Below, piece after piece: positions 1 through 8,636 of a stretch of DNA of 64,000 nucleotides (position 1 is its first letter; each line of letters starts with the position of its first letter). The notes beneath the pieces were generated by a model that saw nothing but the letters and a program-made list of their open reading frames with translations, was not told the origin of the DNA and did not search any database. This DNA is from Pseudoalteromonas piscicida (lineage in GTDB: Bacteria > Pseudomonadota > Gammaproteobacteria > Enterobacterales > Alteromonadaceae). The DNA is taken from NCBI RefSeq assembly GCF_002208135.1, contig NZ_CP021646.1, positions 37,501-101,500 on the forward strand, in the 5' to 3' direction. A program made the translations under genes and the position numbers.

Positions 1-1840
<1,840 letters not shown>

Positions 1841-1985
1841 ACAACGCCAAAGTGGTTTATAAGCGACAGAAGTTAATAGACTAAAGTAGACAAAAGAATT
1901 TAATAAGCTTTTTCCGGATTTAAGAATTAAACAAGGTGACCAACCTCAGCGGTATCGCGAAATCGGTTCACCTTGCGCAAATGGA

Positions 1986-2010
1986 ATGCTCGTGCGAGGC
2001 ACGATGTCAT
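1986..2010 (+). other. Hairpin in the 23S-5S internal spacer
   Basis: The spacer between 23S and the first 5S contains a perfect small hairpin (TCGTGC, loop GAG, GCACGA at 1990-2004). The outer complementary segments AAGGTGA near 1934 and TCACCTT near 1969 are also visible. Such stems are typical rRNA processing signals; this role is inferred. Confidence 0.4.
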
Positions 2011-2030
2011 TAGACATTTGCCCCCAGTTT

Positions 2031-2146
2031 TCCTGGTGACTATAGCGTTTTGGAACCACCTGACCCCATGCCGAACTCAGAAGTGAAACAAAACAGCGTC
2101 GATGATAGTGTGGATTACCCATGTGAAAGTAGAACATCGCCAGGGC
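2031..2146 (+). rRNA. 5S ribosomal RNA, first copy
   Basis: This is a full-length 5S gene with the conserved core CACCTGACCCCATGCCGAAC followed by TCAGAAGTGAAAC. Its two ends, CCTGGTGA and TCGCCAGG, pair to form helix I. It lies about 190 bases after the 23S end in the same orientation. It is nearly identical to the second copy 154 bases further on. Confidence 0.96.
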
Positions 2147-2184
2147 CAAATTTAATATAAAAATAAAAACTAAAAACAGTATTT

Positions 2185-2300
2185 TCCTGATGACCATAGC
2201 GTTTTGGAACCACCTGACCCCATGCCGAACTCAGAAGTGAAACAAAACAGCGTCGATGATAGTGTGGATTACCCATGTGAAAGTAGAACATCGTCAGGGC
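2185..2300 (+). rRNA. 5S ribosomal RNA, second (tandem) copy
   Basis: This is a second full-length 5S gene. It differs from the first at three visible positions. Two of them are a compensating pair in helix I: G2036/C2140 in copy one become A2190/T2294 here, so pairing is kept (CCTGATGA with TCGTCAGG). That pattern indicates a functional gene rather than decay. The operon terminator follows within about 10 bases. Confidence 0.96.
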
Positions 2301-2308
2301 CAATTAGA

Positions 2309-2341
2309 GAAACCCGCTGCAGCAATGCGACGGGTTTTTTG
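2309..2341 (+). terminator. rRNA operon terminator
   Basis: An AACCCG...CGGGTT stem-loop is followed by a run of six T residues immediately after the second 5S gene. This is a classic Rho-independent terminator on the + strand. Two degraded copies of the same module recur at 3041 and 3232. Confidence 0.85.
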
Positions 2342-2381
2342 CTATGTGCGATTAAAAAAACCTCGCAAGCCAATCAACACA

Positions 2382-2406
2382 TCGCGAGGTAAACTCGCTC
2401 CTACCA
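2382..2406. repeat. REP-like palindromic element (copy A)
   Basis: The sequence CGCGAGGTAAACTCGC followed by TCCTACC resembles, in reverse complement, the Pseudomonas-type REP layout: a (G)TGGGAGCGAG head followed by an imperfect palindrome. The same element recurs at 3112 and 3304, always downstream of a copy of the rRNA terminator. Confidence 0.6.
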
Positions 2407-2476
2407 CAGTATCAGCACAGTGCAACATGGTAGGAGATGTATGGACTCCTCTCCCTTAACGGGAGAGTACGGTATA

Positions 2477-2698
2477 ATACCAATCCATCTTAACTTTTTC
2501 CCACCTCTATCCAGTCACGTTGACACATTTTAACCACTCGTTTTGTACATGATACAAAGTCATTCCAAGCCTCACTACAACTCTCAACAATATCTTCATA
2601 ACCTTTGAAACAACGATTTGCTAAATGATGCTGACGCAGCCAACTCCATACTTGCTCTATTGGGTTCAGCTCAGGAGAATAGGGAAGTAGCTTGATAA
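2477..2698 (-). pseudogene. IS630-family transposase remnant (C-terminal part)
   Basis: The minus strand encodes only the end of an IS630-type DDE transposase. It includes the diagnostic LPYSPELNPIEQVWSWLR motif, whose last Glu is the third catalytic residue, followed by the usual NRCFKGYEDI region and the stop at 2490. Nothing of the N-terminal two-thirds is present. A TACCAAT terminal sequence lies just outside the stop, at 2479. Upstream, the frame continues into the adjacent MITE, giving an artificial 107-codon open frame (2490-2813). The element sits between 5S-derived sequences and is certainly inactive. Confidence 0.8.
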
Positions 2699-2858
2699 TA
2701 CCAATTAGTCTTAATACTTGCTCAATTTGAAGGAGCAAATCCGACGCTAACTGCGTTAAGAATTTCTCATTTAGAACAACTAAATAGCAAAATTTTCGCC
2801 TAGTTATCGACAAGATTTTCTCGCCTCAAAATAGATCACTTAATTAAGCTAATTGGTA
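2699..2858. mobile_element. 160-bp MITE with TACCAATTAG termini
   Basis: The block is bounded by imperfect terminal inverted repeats (TACCAATTAGTCTTAAT at the left, ATTAAGCTAATTGGTA at the right) with TA at both edges. This is consistent with a Tc1/mariner-IS630-type TA target duplication. It has no complete gene. The body matches, from memory, a short repeat widespread in Pseudoalteromonas and Shewanella genomes; this could not be checked. It abuts the transposase remnant on the left and a 5S remnant on the right. Confidence 0.7.
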
Positions 2859-2859
2859 T

Positions 2860-2976
2860 CAGAAGTGAAACAAAACAGCCGAAGGGTCGGCCCCAGTCAA
2901 TGATAGTGTGGATCATCCATATGACTCTCTATTGAAAAAATGAGAACATCCTACTTCGTAGCGAACTAGGGCCAAA
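2860..2976 (+). pseudogene. Degenerate third 5S rRNA
   Basis: CAGAAGTGAAACAAAACAGC and AATGATAGTGTGGAT match the core of the two intact 5S genes. The start is missing and extra bases interrupt the middle (2880-2895). The 3' arm is scrambled, although GAGAACATC and AGGGCCAA can still be recognised. This is a decayed 5S copy cut at its 5' side by the MITE/IS630 insertion. Confidence 0.75.
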
Positions 2977-3040
2977 TAAGAGGTTGATGAAAAGCGTTCA
3001 TCCATGAACTTCATCGACATTCGAACATCCATGTACATCA

Positions 3041-3180
3041 AAACCCGTTGCAGCAATGCGACGGGTTTTTTGCTATGTGCGATTTAAAAAGCCACGCAAG
3101 GCAATCAATACATCGCGAGGTAAACTCGCTCCCACCACAGTATAAACATGTATCGTGGGAGGCGGTTTATCCGCCGATGG
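3041..3180 (+). repeat. Second copy of the terminator + REP-like module
   Basis: The block beginning AAACCCGTTGCAGCAATGCG repeats the operon terminator with its T-run (3041-3072). It is followed by the same flanking sequence and REP-like palindrome as at 2311-2406 (here 3112-3136). A second, oppositely oriented REP-like unit (GTGGGAGGCGGTTTATCCGCCG, 3155-3176) completes a BIME-like pair. Confidence 0.75.
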
Positions 3181-3205
3181 CTTGCAATGAAAGTTTCGGC
3201 CCAAA

Positions 3206-3376
3206 AATAATGTGGAACACCCATGTACATCAAAACCCGTTTCAACAATATGACGGGTTTTTTCCTATGTGTGATTTAAAAAACCTCGCAAGGTAATCAA
3301 CACATCGCGAGGTAAACTCGCTCCCACCACAGTATCAGCACAGTGCAACATGGTAGGGGGTGGTTTATCCGCCGAG
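3206..3376 (+). repeat. Third, degraded 5S-tail/terminator/REP module
   Basis: AATAATGTGGAACACCCATG (from 3206) resembles the 3' half of 5S. A third, diverged terminator copy (3232-3264) follows. The REP-like pair at 3304-3328 and 3350-3375 closes the unit. With the modules at 2311 and 3041 this makes three tandem, progressively diverged copies of the rRNA-operon tail. Confidence 0.65.
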
Positions 3377-3473
3377 CATTTGCGAGCGAGAAGCTGCTAT
3401 ATGGTTTTATGCAATAAGGGCTATAAGGAAGGGTCAATTAACGATATGATGGGCTAAAAACAGGGGATTTAGC

Positions 3474-3659
3474 GTGTCATTTCATTTAATTGCACTGTTG
3501 GTAATATTTGCATTGTTTGGTACTTCAGCCACTTACCTAATTCGCTTTATGTATAGCTATTGGATTAAGAAGCGGCTTGAACTGAAGTATATTGTTAATG
3601 CGGGTGTTTGTGCGGTTTTAGTGATGGTGATCTCAGTGATTAATGAGGTTGTTCGATAA
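3474..3659 (+). CDS. Small two-helix membrane protein, hypothetical
   Basis: A 61-residue protein with two predicted membrane helices (about residues 3-25 and 40-57) separated by a short basic loop containing KKRLELK. The start is a GTG preceded by AGGGG at 3462-3466. It is not recognised as a known family. It is the first gene after the rRNA-operon tail and runs towards the minus-strand lipoprotein genes. The coding assignment rests on the start signal and the membrane-protein composition, so it is moderately supported. Confidence 0.55.
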   Translation: MSFHLIALLVIFALFGTSATYLIRFMYSYWIKKRLELKYIVNAGVCAVLVMVISVINEVVR

Positions 3660-3676
3660 TCTGAGCGCTCATCAGT

Positions 3677-4057
3677 TTATAAAGGCACTGCCTGACAGGT
3701 ATGCGCAATACATAGTGTTTGTATTGGCATCACAGGTTCACAACTAACCGCTGGCGCTTTTCCTTTGTTATTCCGCTTTTCTTGCTCTGTAATAGCGCTA
3801 ACGACTGCTTCTACATCTTGCTCATCAGTATGCTTCGTTGAATAGATCAGGTATTCTCTTGGTCCACCACAGGTTAATCGCTCACCTACCCCAATTACTT
3901 TACATTGGTAGCTTGCATCACACCCAATATTTGCTTTTATATCGCTGAGTGTATGTGCAGCATTAGAGCGACTTGTTGTATCGCTTGGTGTCATTTCACA
4001 GCCAGATAACGCCGCAATTAGTGTGCCGATGCAAGCGAGAGAAATAGCTAACTTCAT
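3677..4057 (-). CDS. Predicted lipoprotein, paralogue of the upstream neighbour
   Basis: A 126-residue protein with a signal peptide and lipobox LSGC at about residues 17-20, so it is probably lipidated and periplasm-facing. The mature part carries paired cysteines and a CKVIGVGE...CGGPREYLIYST motif. The motif is closely shared with the next gene upstream (CKVIAVGDRACGGPSSYLVYST), marking the two as tandem duplicates. The spacing between them is 8 bases, which suggests one transcript. The function is unknown. The conserved Cys pattern suggests disulphide-stabilised periplasmic domains. Confidence 0.75.
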   Translation of the reverse strand: MKLAISLACIGTLIAALSGCEMTPSDTTSRSNAAHTLSDIKANIGCDASYQCKVIGVGERLTCGGPREYLIYSTKHTDEQDVEAVVSAITEQEKRNNKGKAPAVSCEPVMPIQTLCIAHTCQAVPL

Positions 4058-4065
4058 TATTGCCT

Positions 4066-4566
4066 CTAGTATGTAGGACGACTATTTTCTAGTTTAACAC
4101 ACTTATTTTCAACGCATTGTGTTGCGGGTTCAATTAAATGCTGACAGATACTCATCATCTGATTTTGCATATTATAGGCGCGCTCTAATGTAGTAATTTG
4201 CTCCGCTAGCTGCTTAACTTGGGCCTCATCTGCTGATTTTGTTGAATACACTAGATAAGAAGAAGGGCCACCACAGGCACGATCGCCAACGGCAATGACT
4301 TTACAATGGGTATCGTTATCACAGCTTTTGTCGGCCACGATGTTTTCCAATGATTGTTTATGGGTTTTGATATCAGAGGTATCGAGCTTTTTACCATCTT
4401 GTTGAATAGGCAAGCTTGCTTCTTTTGATTCTTTAATTTCGGTGTGCTTTTCGCTTACAGTTTTGGTTTCCTGTGCTTTTTGTTCTGTGGTTTCTTTTTT
4501 AGTTACTTCTTCTTGGCAACCAAACAGCAAAAAGGTTGTCAGTAAAGTGGGGATCATCTTGTTCAT
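4066..4566 (-). CDS. Predicted lipoprotein with CGGP motif
   Basis: A 166-residue protein with a signal peptide and lipobox LFGC (Cys near residue 17). A charged, Lys/Glu-rich linker (about residues 20-75) precedes a C-terminal domain with four to six cysteines and the motif CKVIAVGDRACGGPSSYLVY. The domain is shared with the downstream tandem paralogue. The linker is typical of a tether holding a domain away from the membrane. It starts 107 bases after fumC in the same direction. No function is recognised. Confidence 0.78.
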   Translation of the reverse strand: MNKMIPTLLTTFLLFGCQEEVTKKETTEQKAQETKTVSEKHTEIKESKEASLPIQQDGKKLDTSDIKTHKQSLENIVADKSCDNDTHCKVIAVGDRACGGPSSYLVYSTKSADEAQVKQLAEQITTLERAYNMQNQMMSICQHLIEPATQCVENKCVKLENSRPTY

Positions 4567-4628
4567 TATATGCTCTCCTAATGTTTGCTAATTAAACTAC
4601 GCAAGTCCTTAAGGAATAGCAAGCTCTG

Positions 4629-4661
4629 CAGCCTGCATACACCATCTGTGATTGCAGGCTG
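4629..4661. terminator. Hairpin downstream of fumC
   Basis: A perfect inverted repeat (CAGCCTGCA and TGCAGGCTG, 15-base loop) lies between the fumC stop and the next gene. There is no T-run on the minus strand, so it may attenuate rather than fully terminate. Confidence 0.45.
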
Positions 4662-4673
4662 TGAAGGACGGCG

Positions 4674-6050
4674 CTATAGACCGCCTTTGGTGAGTTTTTG
4701 CGGATCGAGTAATGATTGAAGTTCGTCTTCACTCAGATCGGTTTGTTCAGCAGCAACCTCTATAATTGGACGTCCTTCTTTGTATGCAAGTTTGGCGATT
4801 TGTGCTGCTTTTTCATACCCGATCACAGGATTTAACGCGGTAACTAAAATCGGGTTTTTAGCCAATGCCTTTTGAATATTCTGCTCATTCACTTTAAAGC
4901 TTGAGATAGCTTTGTCCGCAAGTAGCCTCGCGGTATTCGAAAGGATCTCAATGCTTTGCAAAATATTTAGTGCAATCACTGGCAACATAACGTTCAGCTC
5001 AAAATTGCCAGACTGGCCTGCAACACTAATCGTTGCATCATTACCTATCACTTGAGCACTGGCCATTGCAGCCGCTTCTGGAATAACAGGGTTTACTTTA
5101 CCTGGCATGATTGAAGAGCCTGGTTGTAGCGCCTCAAGTTCGATTTCACCTAGGCCAGCAAGCGGTCCTGAATTCATCCAGCGCAAGTCATTGGCTATCT
5201 TCATTTGTGCTACTGCAAAGGTTTTAAGTTGGCCGGAAAGTCCCACTATCGCGTCTTGTGAACCGATATGATAGAAAAAGTTGCTGCCTTTACTGAAACG
5301 GATCCCGATGTTAGTGCTCAAGTTTTGGCTAAATAATTTAGCGAACTGTGGATCGGCATTAACTCCTGTGCCTACCGCTGTTCCACCTTGACCTAACTCG
5401 TAGACTTTCTCTAAGGAGTGAACAATTCCCTGACAAGCGTTATCTACTTGCGCTTGCCAGCCACTTAATGTTTGTGCAAAGGTCACCGGCATTGCATCCA
5501 TTAAGTGAGTACGGCCAGTTTTGACGTGATGGCCAACTTGCTCAGCTTTTTGTTCAATACTACTAGATAAGTGTTTTAGTGCTGGCAAAAGGTCATACAC
5601 CGCTGTGATTGCACTACTTACGTGAATAGCTGTTGGGATCACATCGTTTGAGCTTTGACCCATGTTAACGTCATCATTAGGATGAATTGCTACGCCGCTT
5701 AATTCAGTAGCCAGTGTGGCTACCACTTCGTTGGCATTCATGTTTGAACTGGTTCCAGAACCTGTCTGAAAGACATCCACTGGAAATTGGTCTAAGTGTT
5801 TGCCATCAATTAGCTGCTGACAGGCACTCACTATCGCTGTTGCTTTATCACTTGATAGATGTCCAAGGGATTGATTGGTTTCTGCTGCGGCTTGTTTGAT
5901 GTAGGCCAATGCTTTGATAAAGCTACTTGGCATTGTGATCCCGCTAATGGGAAAGTTATTTACAGCGCGCTGTGTTTGCGCCTTGTAGAGCGCATGCTCA
6001 GGAACATCTAATGTTCCCATACTATCGGATTCTTGACGAAATGTAGTCAT
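4674..6050 (-). CDS. fumC: Class II fumarate hydratase
   Basis: Fumarase C catalyses the reversible hydration of fumarate to malate in the citric acid cycle and needs no iron-sulphur cluster. The 458-residue length is normal for the family. The N-terminus (DSMG.(I/L)DVP...AQTQRA) and the fumarase/aspartase signature GSSIMPGKVNP (from about residue 311, with the catalytic loop serines) are intact, as is TGRTHLMDAMP. A good ribosome site, AGGAG, precedes the ATG. It lies 8 bases after a small gene whose promoter carries a strong Fur box. It is therefore probably the iron-starvation fumarase of a fagA-fumC operon of the kind known in Pseudomonas. Confidence 0.96.
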   Translation of the reverse strand: MTTFRQESDSMGTLDVPEHALYKAQTQRAVNNFPISGITMPSSFIKALAYIKQAAAETNQSLGHLSSDKATAIVSACQQLIDGKHLDQFPVDVFQTGSGTSSNMNANEVVATLATELSGVAIHPNDDVNMGQSSNDVIPTAIHVSSAITAVYDLLPALKHLSSSIEQKAEQVGHHVKTGRTHLMDAMPVTFAQTLSGWQAQVDNACQGIVHSLEKVYELGQGGTAVGTGVNADPQFAKLFSQNLSTNIGIRFSKGSNFFYHIGSQDAIVGLSGQLKTFAVAQMKIANDLRWMNSGPLAGLGEIELEALQPGSSIMPGKVNPVIPEAAAMASAQVIGNDATISVAGQSGNFELNVMLPVIALNILQSIEILSNTARLLADKAISSFKVNEQNIQKALAKNPILVTALNPVIGYEKAAQIAKLAYKEGRPIIEVAAEQTDLSEDELQSLLDPQKLTKGGL

Positions 6051-6058
6051 CGTTGCTC

Positions 6059-6430
6059 CTAATAAAAAGGGTTAAACTGCTGGCAGGTTTGGCACGCATC
6101 TCGCTGGAGCTTCAGAAATTGCTGTGACGAAGTATGGTGGTGTTTATAAAACCGTTTTAGTGCCAGCAAAGGTTTAAATAATTGATCCATGCATTGCTTG
6201 CGTATGGCTGTATCAACGAGTGGATCGGCTATCTGTTCTAACAGTTCGGATAATGTATTTTTAAGATAAAACTCTTGCAGCAGCGGGTTATTGTGGCGCT
6301 CGTACCATTTCGCCATGCCTATGCCCGCCGAAATGTATTCCGCAACCAAGAGCGGAGCCTCGAGTTGTGGTCGCTGGCAGTGGCGATTAAGCTTCGCACG
6401 ATAAGTCTGTAATAAGGTAGCTAGCTGCAT
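6059..6430 (-). CDS. FagA-like small protein upstream of fumC
   Basis: A 123-residue, His/Gln-rich, mainly helical protein without a signal peptide. It has two C-terminal cysteines (CQTC). Its position directly before fumC behind a Fur box matches fagA of the Pseudomonas fagA-fumC-orfX-sodA operon; this name rests on context and size, not on alignment. The ATG at 6430 was chosen because longer in-frame starts (6469 ATG, 6493 TTG) would put the 41-bp operator palindrome inside the gene. The ribosome site is weak. The biochemical function of FagA-type proteins is not established. Confidence 0.65.
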   Translation of the reverse strand: MQLATLLQTYRAKLNRHCQRPQLEAPLLVAEYISAGIGMAKWYERHNNPLLQEFYLKNTLSELLEQIADPLVDTAIRKQCMDQLFKPLLALKRFYKHHHTSSQQFLKLQRDACQTCQQFNPFY

Positions 6431-6440
6431 AAATACAAAA

Positions 6441-6481
6441 CCAAACGATGTAATGATAATGGTTATCATTACATCGTTTGG
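6441..6481. promoter_or_regulatory. Fur box inside a 41-bp perfect palindrome
   Basis: Two exact 19-base arms flank a 3-base centre. The core TGATAATGGTTATCA (6454-6468) differs from the ideal 7-1-7 Fur site TGATAAT-N-ATTATCA at one position. It ends 10 bases before the chosen start of the fagA-like gene. Iron-loaded Fur should therefore repress fagA-like/fumC. The outer arms extend the symmetry far beyond a normal Fur site. Confidence 0.85.
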
Positions 6482-6586
6482 TTGGCAATTCAAGCTTTAG
6501 TATTCGCACTGCCAAACAATTTGTTTAGCATTCACCATAGCAGCTCACTATGAGTCTGAAATGAATTTAAGAAAGTGTGATTAAGC

Positions 6587-6769
6587 TTAATTATAGCCGA
6601 GGAGATATTGCTGTTCTGAATGCTCTTTCTCTTGTTCTTCGAGTTGCATCAGGTTGGCGACTTCTTGTCGGTAAGCGCGACTTTTCGTGAAGGTATTTTT
6701 ACGCTTCTTCAGAACAAGTCCTTCGCTTTTAAGTTGGCTTGGCATTTGGGTGATCTCTGAAATTTTCAT
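6587..6769 (-). CDS. Small charged protein, hypothetical
   Basis: A 60-residue protein rich in Lys, Glu and Gln with no membrane segment. The coding call rests on a strong ribosome site (AGGAGA, 7 bases before the ATG) and an open frame filling the space between two other genes. The C-terminal half (LMQLEEQEKEHSEQQ) should be helical. It is not recognised. It reads away from the DUF938 methyltransferase gene that starts at 6936. Confidence 0.55.
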   Translation of the reverse strand: MKISEITQMPSQLKSEGLVLKKRKNTFTKSRAYRQEVANLMQLEEQEKEHSEQQYLLGYN

Positions 6770-6935
6770 GCTCGCTTCTCCTCTTAGTACTCTTTAAACT
6801 TAGCAGAAGTTGTACCAAAATAAATTTCTTTTCTAATTTTAATTGCTTAGTAGAAGTTTTAGCTATTTGCCTTGCAATTGAGATAAATTCTTGCCTCAAT
6901 GAGGCGCATAAATCGATCAAAATAGTGCAAACGAA

Positions 6936-7526
6936 ATGACAAAACCTTACTCTCAAGCGTGTGAAAACAATAAACGGCCAATATTAGAAAAGCTCACTCC
7001 CTATCTAAATAAACCGTTGAAAGTGCTAGAGGTAGGCTCTGGTACGGGTCAGCATGCTGTGCACTTTGCTGCGGCGTTACCGCATTTAACGTGGCAGACG
7101 GCGGACAGGGAGATTAATCACGCAGGTATTCAAGCGTGGCTTGATGATGCAGAATTAGAAAATACTTTACCGCCATTGGCGCTAGACTTACACCATGCGT
7201 GGCCTGTTAATCAGCGTTATGATGTGATCTATACCGCTAATACCTTGCACATTGTGTCATCAACGCTCGTTGAGCGCTTAATCGCAGGAGTAGGACGACA
7301 CCTTAAAGAAAGCGGCTACCTGATAGTTTATGGGCCGTTTAATTATCAAGGTGAATTTACGAGCGAGAGTAACCGAGAGTTTGATGCGTATTTAAAATCG
7401 CAAGACAAAGAGAGTGGCATTCGCGATCAAGAATGGGTATTGGCGCTTGCAGCAGAGCAAGGACTTACACTACAGCAAGACTATGCGATGCCGGCTAATA
7501 ATCGCTTATTGGTGTTTAAACGGTAA
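6936..7526 (+). CDS. DUF938 family SAM-dependent methyltransferase
   Basis: A 196-residue class I methyltransferase-like protein. The glycine-rich SAM-binding motif LEVGSGTGQHAVHFA is at residues about 31-45. It begins with the family-typical MTKPYSQACENNKRPILE, close to the usual S.ACERNK.PIL start of DUF938. The substrate is not known. Its last 21 bases overlap the 3' end of the oppositely oriented COG3146 gene. Confidence 0.9.
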   Translation: MTKPYSQACENNKRPILEKLTPYLNKPLKVLEVGSGTGQHAVHFAAALPHLTWQTADREINHAGIQAWLDDAELENTLPPLALDLHHAWPVNQRYDVIYTANTLHIVSSTLVERLIAGVGRHLKESGYLIVYGPFNYQGEFTSESNREFDAYLKSQDKESGIRDQEWVLALAAEQGLTLQQDYAMPANNRLLVFKR

Positions 7527-8636
7527 TTTTGCTTGGCACTCGGTAAAGTAATGCTCGAGTGCGTCAGCTTCGCGCTTGGTAAAATCCTCAAGCGCTTGTT
7601 GAAAGTCAGGTTGAAATAAGCGGTGATACGATTGCCTCCACACCGGCTCAAAACCCCTCACTAACTTGTGCTCGCCTTGAGCACCCGCGTCAAAGACAGC
7701 AAGCTGATTAGCAATGGCGTACTCTATGCCTTGATAGTAACACAGCTCAAAATGCAAAAAGTCGTAACTATCCTCAATTGCGCCCCAATAGCGACCATAC
7801 AAGGTATCGCCATCCACAAGATATAAACTGGTGGCGATAATTTCGTGGTTTAAGTAAGCGCAGCAAAGACGAAGCTTATCTGGCATCGAGGTGATAACTT
7901 GCTGAAAAAAATCGCGAGAGAGATAGCCGTGGTGTCGCGAACGTTTAAGGTAGGTGAGTTGGTAGCTGAGAAAAAACGCATCAAGTTGTACTGTGCTTAT
8001 TTCTCTGCCAACAGTCCAGCTTATGTTAATACCTTGGGCAATCACAGCTTGGCGCTCTTTCACGACCATTTTACGCTTTCTTGATGTGAGTTGTGCGAGA
8101 AAATCATCGAACTCGGCGTAACCTTGATTATGCCAATGAAATTGCACATTGCGGCGCATCGTTAAATGACTCTGAACGAGGAAGTCGCTTTCACGACAAA
8201 AGTTAATATGGACTCCACTAATGCCCAGTTGGGCGAGGCTCGTGAGCGTGGTGTCAATATATTCAAGCAAGCAAGAAGACAGTCGTTTAGTTAATATTCT
8301 TGGCCCTTGAGTTGGCGTAAAGGGGACACCACACAGCCATTTAGGATAGTAATCTAATCCGTGGCGCTCGTAGGCTTCAGCAAAAGCCCAATCAAAAACG
8401 TACTCGCCATAAGAGTGCGATTTAATATAGCCTGGCAAAATTGCAATCAACTCGCCTTGGCGTTCAATCATTAGGTGATGAGGTATCCAACCAGTCTCTT
8501 TGCTGGTGCAGCCGCTCAACTCTAATGCAAGCAGCCAAGCGTAGCTCGTAAATACATGTGATGGTGAAACACAGTCCCACTGTGCTTCTGTCACTTCAGT
8601 CAGAGAATGGATAAACCTGTGTTGGTACTCAGTCAT
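7506..8636 (-). CDS. COG3146 / DUF482 family GNAT-like protein
   Basis: A 376-residue member of the peptidoglycan-biosynthesis-annotated GNAT/FemAB-like family (COG3146). Recognisable segments are the N-terminal SHVFTSYAWLLALE, FDWAFAEAYERHGLDYYPK, the basic SRKRKMVVKERQ stretch, and C-terminal DAGAQGEHKLVRGFEP. The ATG at 8636 overlaps the stop of the upstream hydrolase gene by 8 bases, implying translational coupling; an upstream extension to 8708 would bury it in that gene. The reaction is unproven. The family is usually annotated as an acyl or aminoacyl transferase. Confidence 0.85.
   Translation of the reverse strand: MTEYQHRFIHSLTEVTEAQWDCVSPSHVFTSYAWLLALELSGCTSKETGWIPHHLMIERQGELIAILPGYIKSHSYGEYVFDWAFAEAYERHGLDYYPKWLCGVPFTPTQGPRILTKRLSSCLLEYIDTTLTSLAQLGISGVHINFCRESDFLVQSHLTMRRNVQFHWHNQGYAEFDDFLAQLTSRKRKMVVKERQAVIAQGINISWTVGREISTVQLDAFFLSYQLTYLKRSRHHGYLSRDFFQQVITSMPDKLRLCCAYLNHEIIATSLYLVDGDTLYGRYWGAIEDSYDFLHFELCYYQGIEYAIANQLAVFDAGAQGEHKLVRGFEPVWRQSYHRLFQPDFQQALEDFTKREADALEHYFTECQAKLPFKHQ

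Noticed and set aside
1946..2459. Open frames across the 5S genes and terminator
   Set aside because: They repeat because the 5S gene is duplicated; the sequence is rRNA.
6431..6493. N-terminal extension of the fagA-like protein (starts 6469 or 6493)
   Set aside because: It would be encoded by the Fur palindrome and has no ribosome site.
6729..6956. 75-codon frame on the minus strand
   Set aside because: It overlaps two better-supported genes and lacks a start signal.
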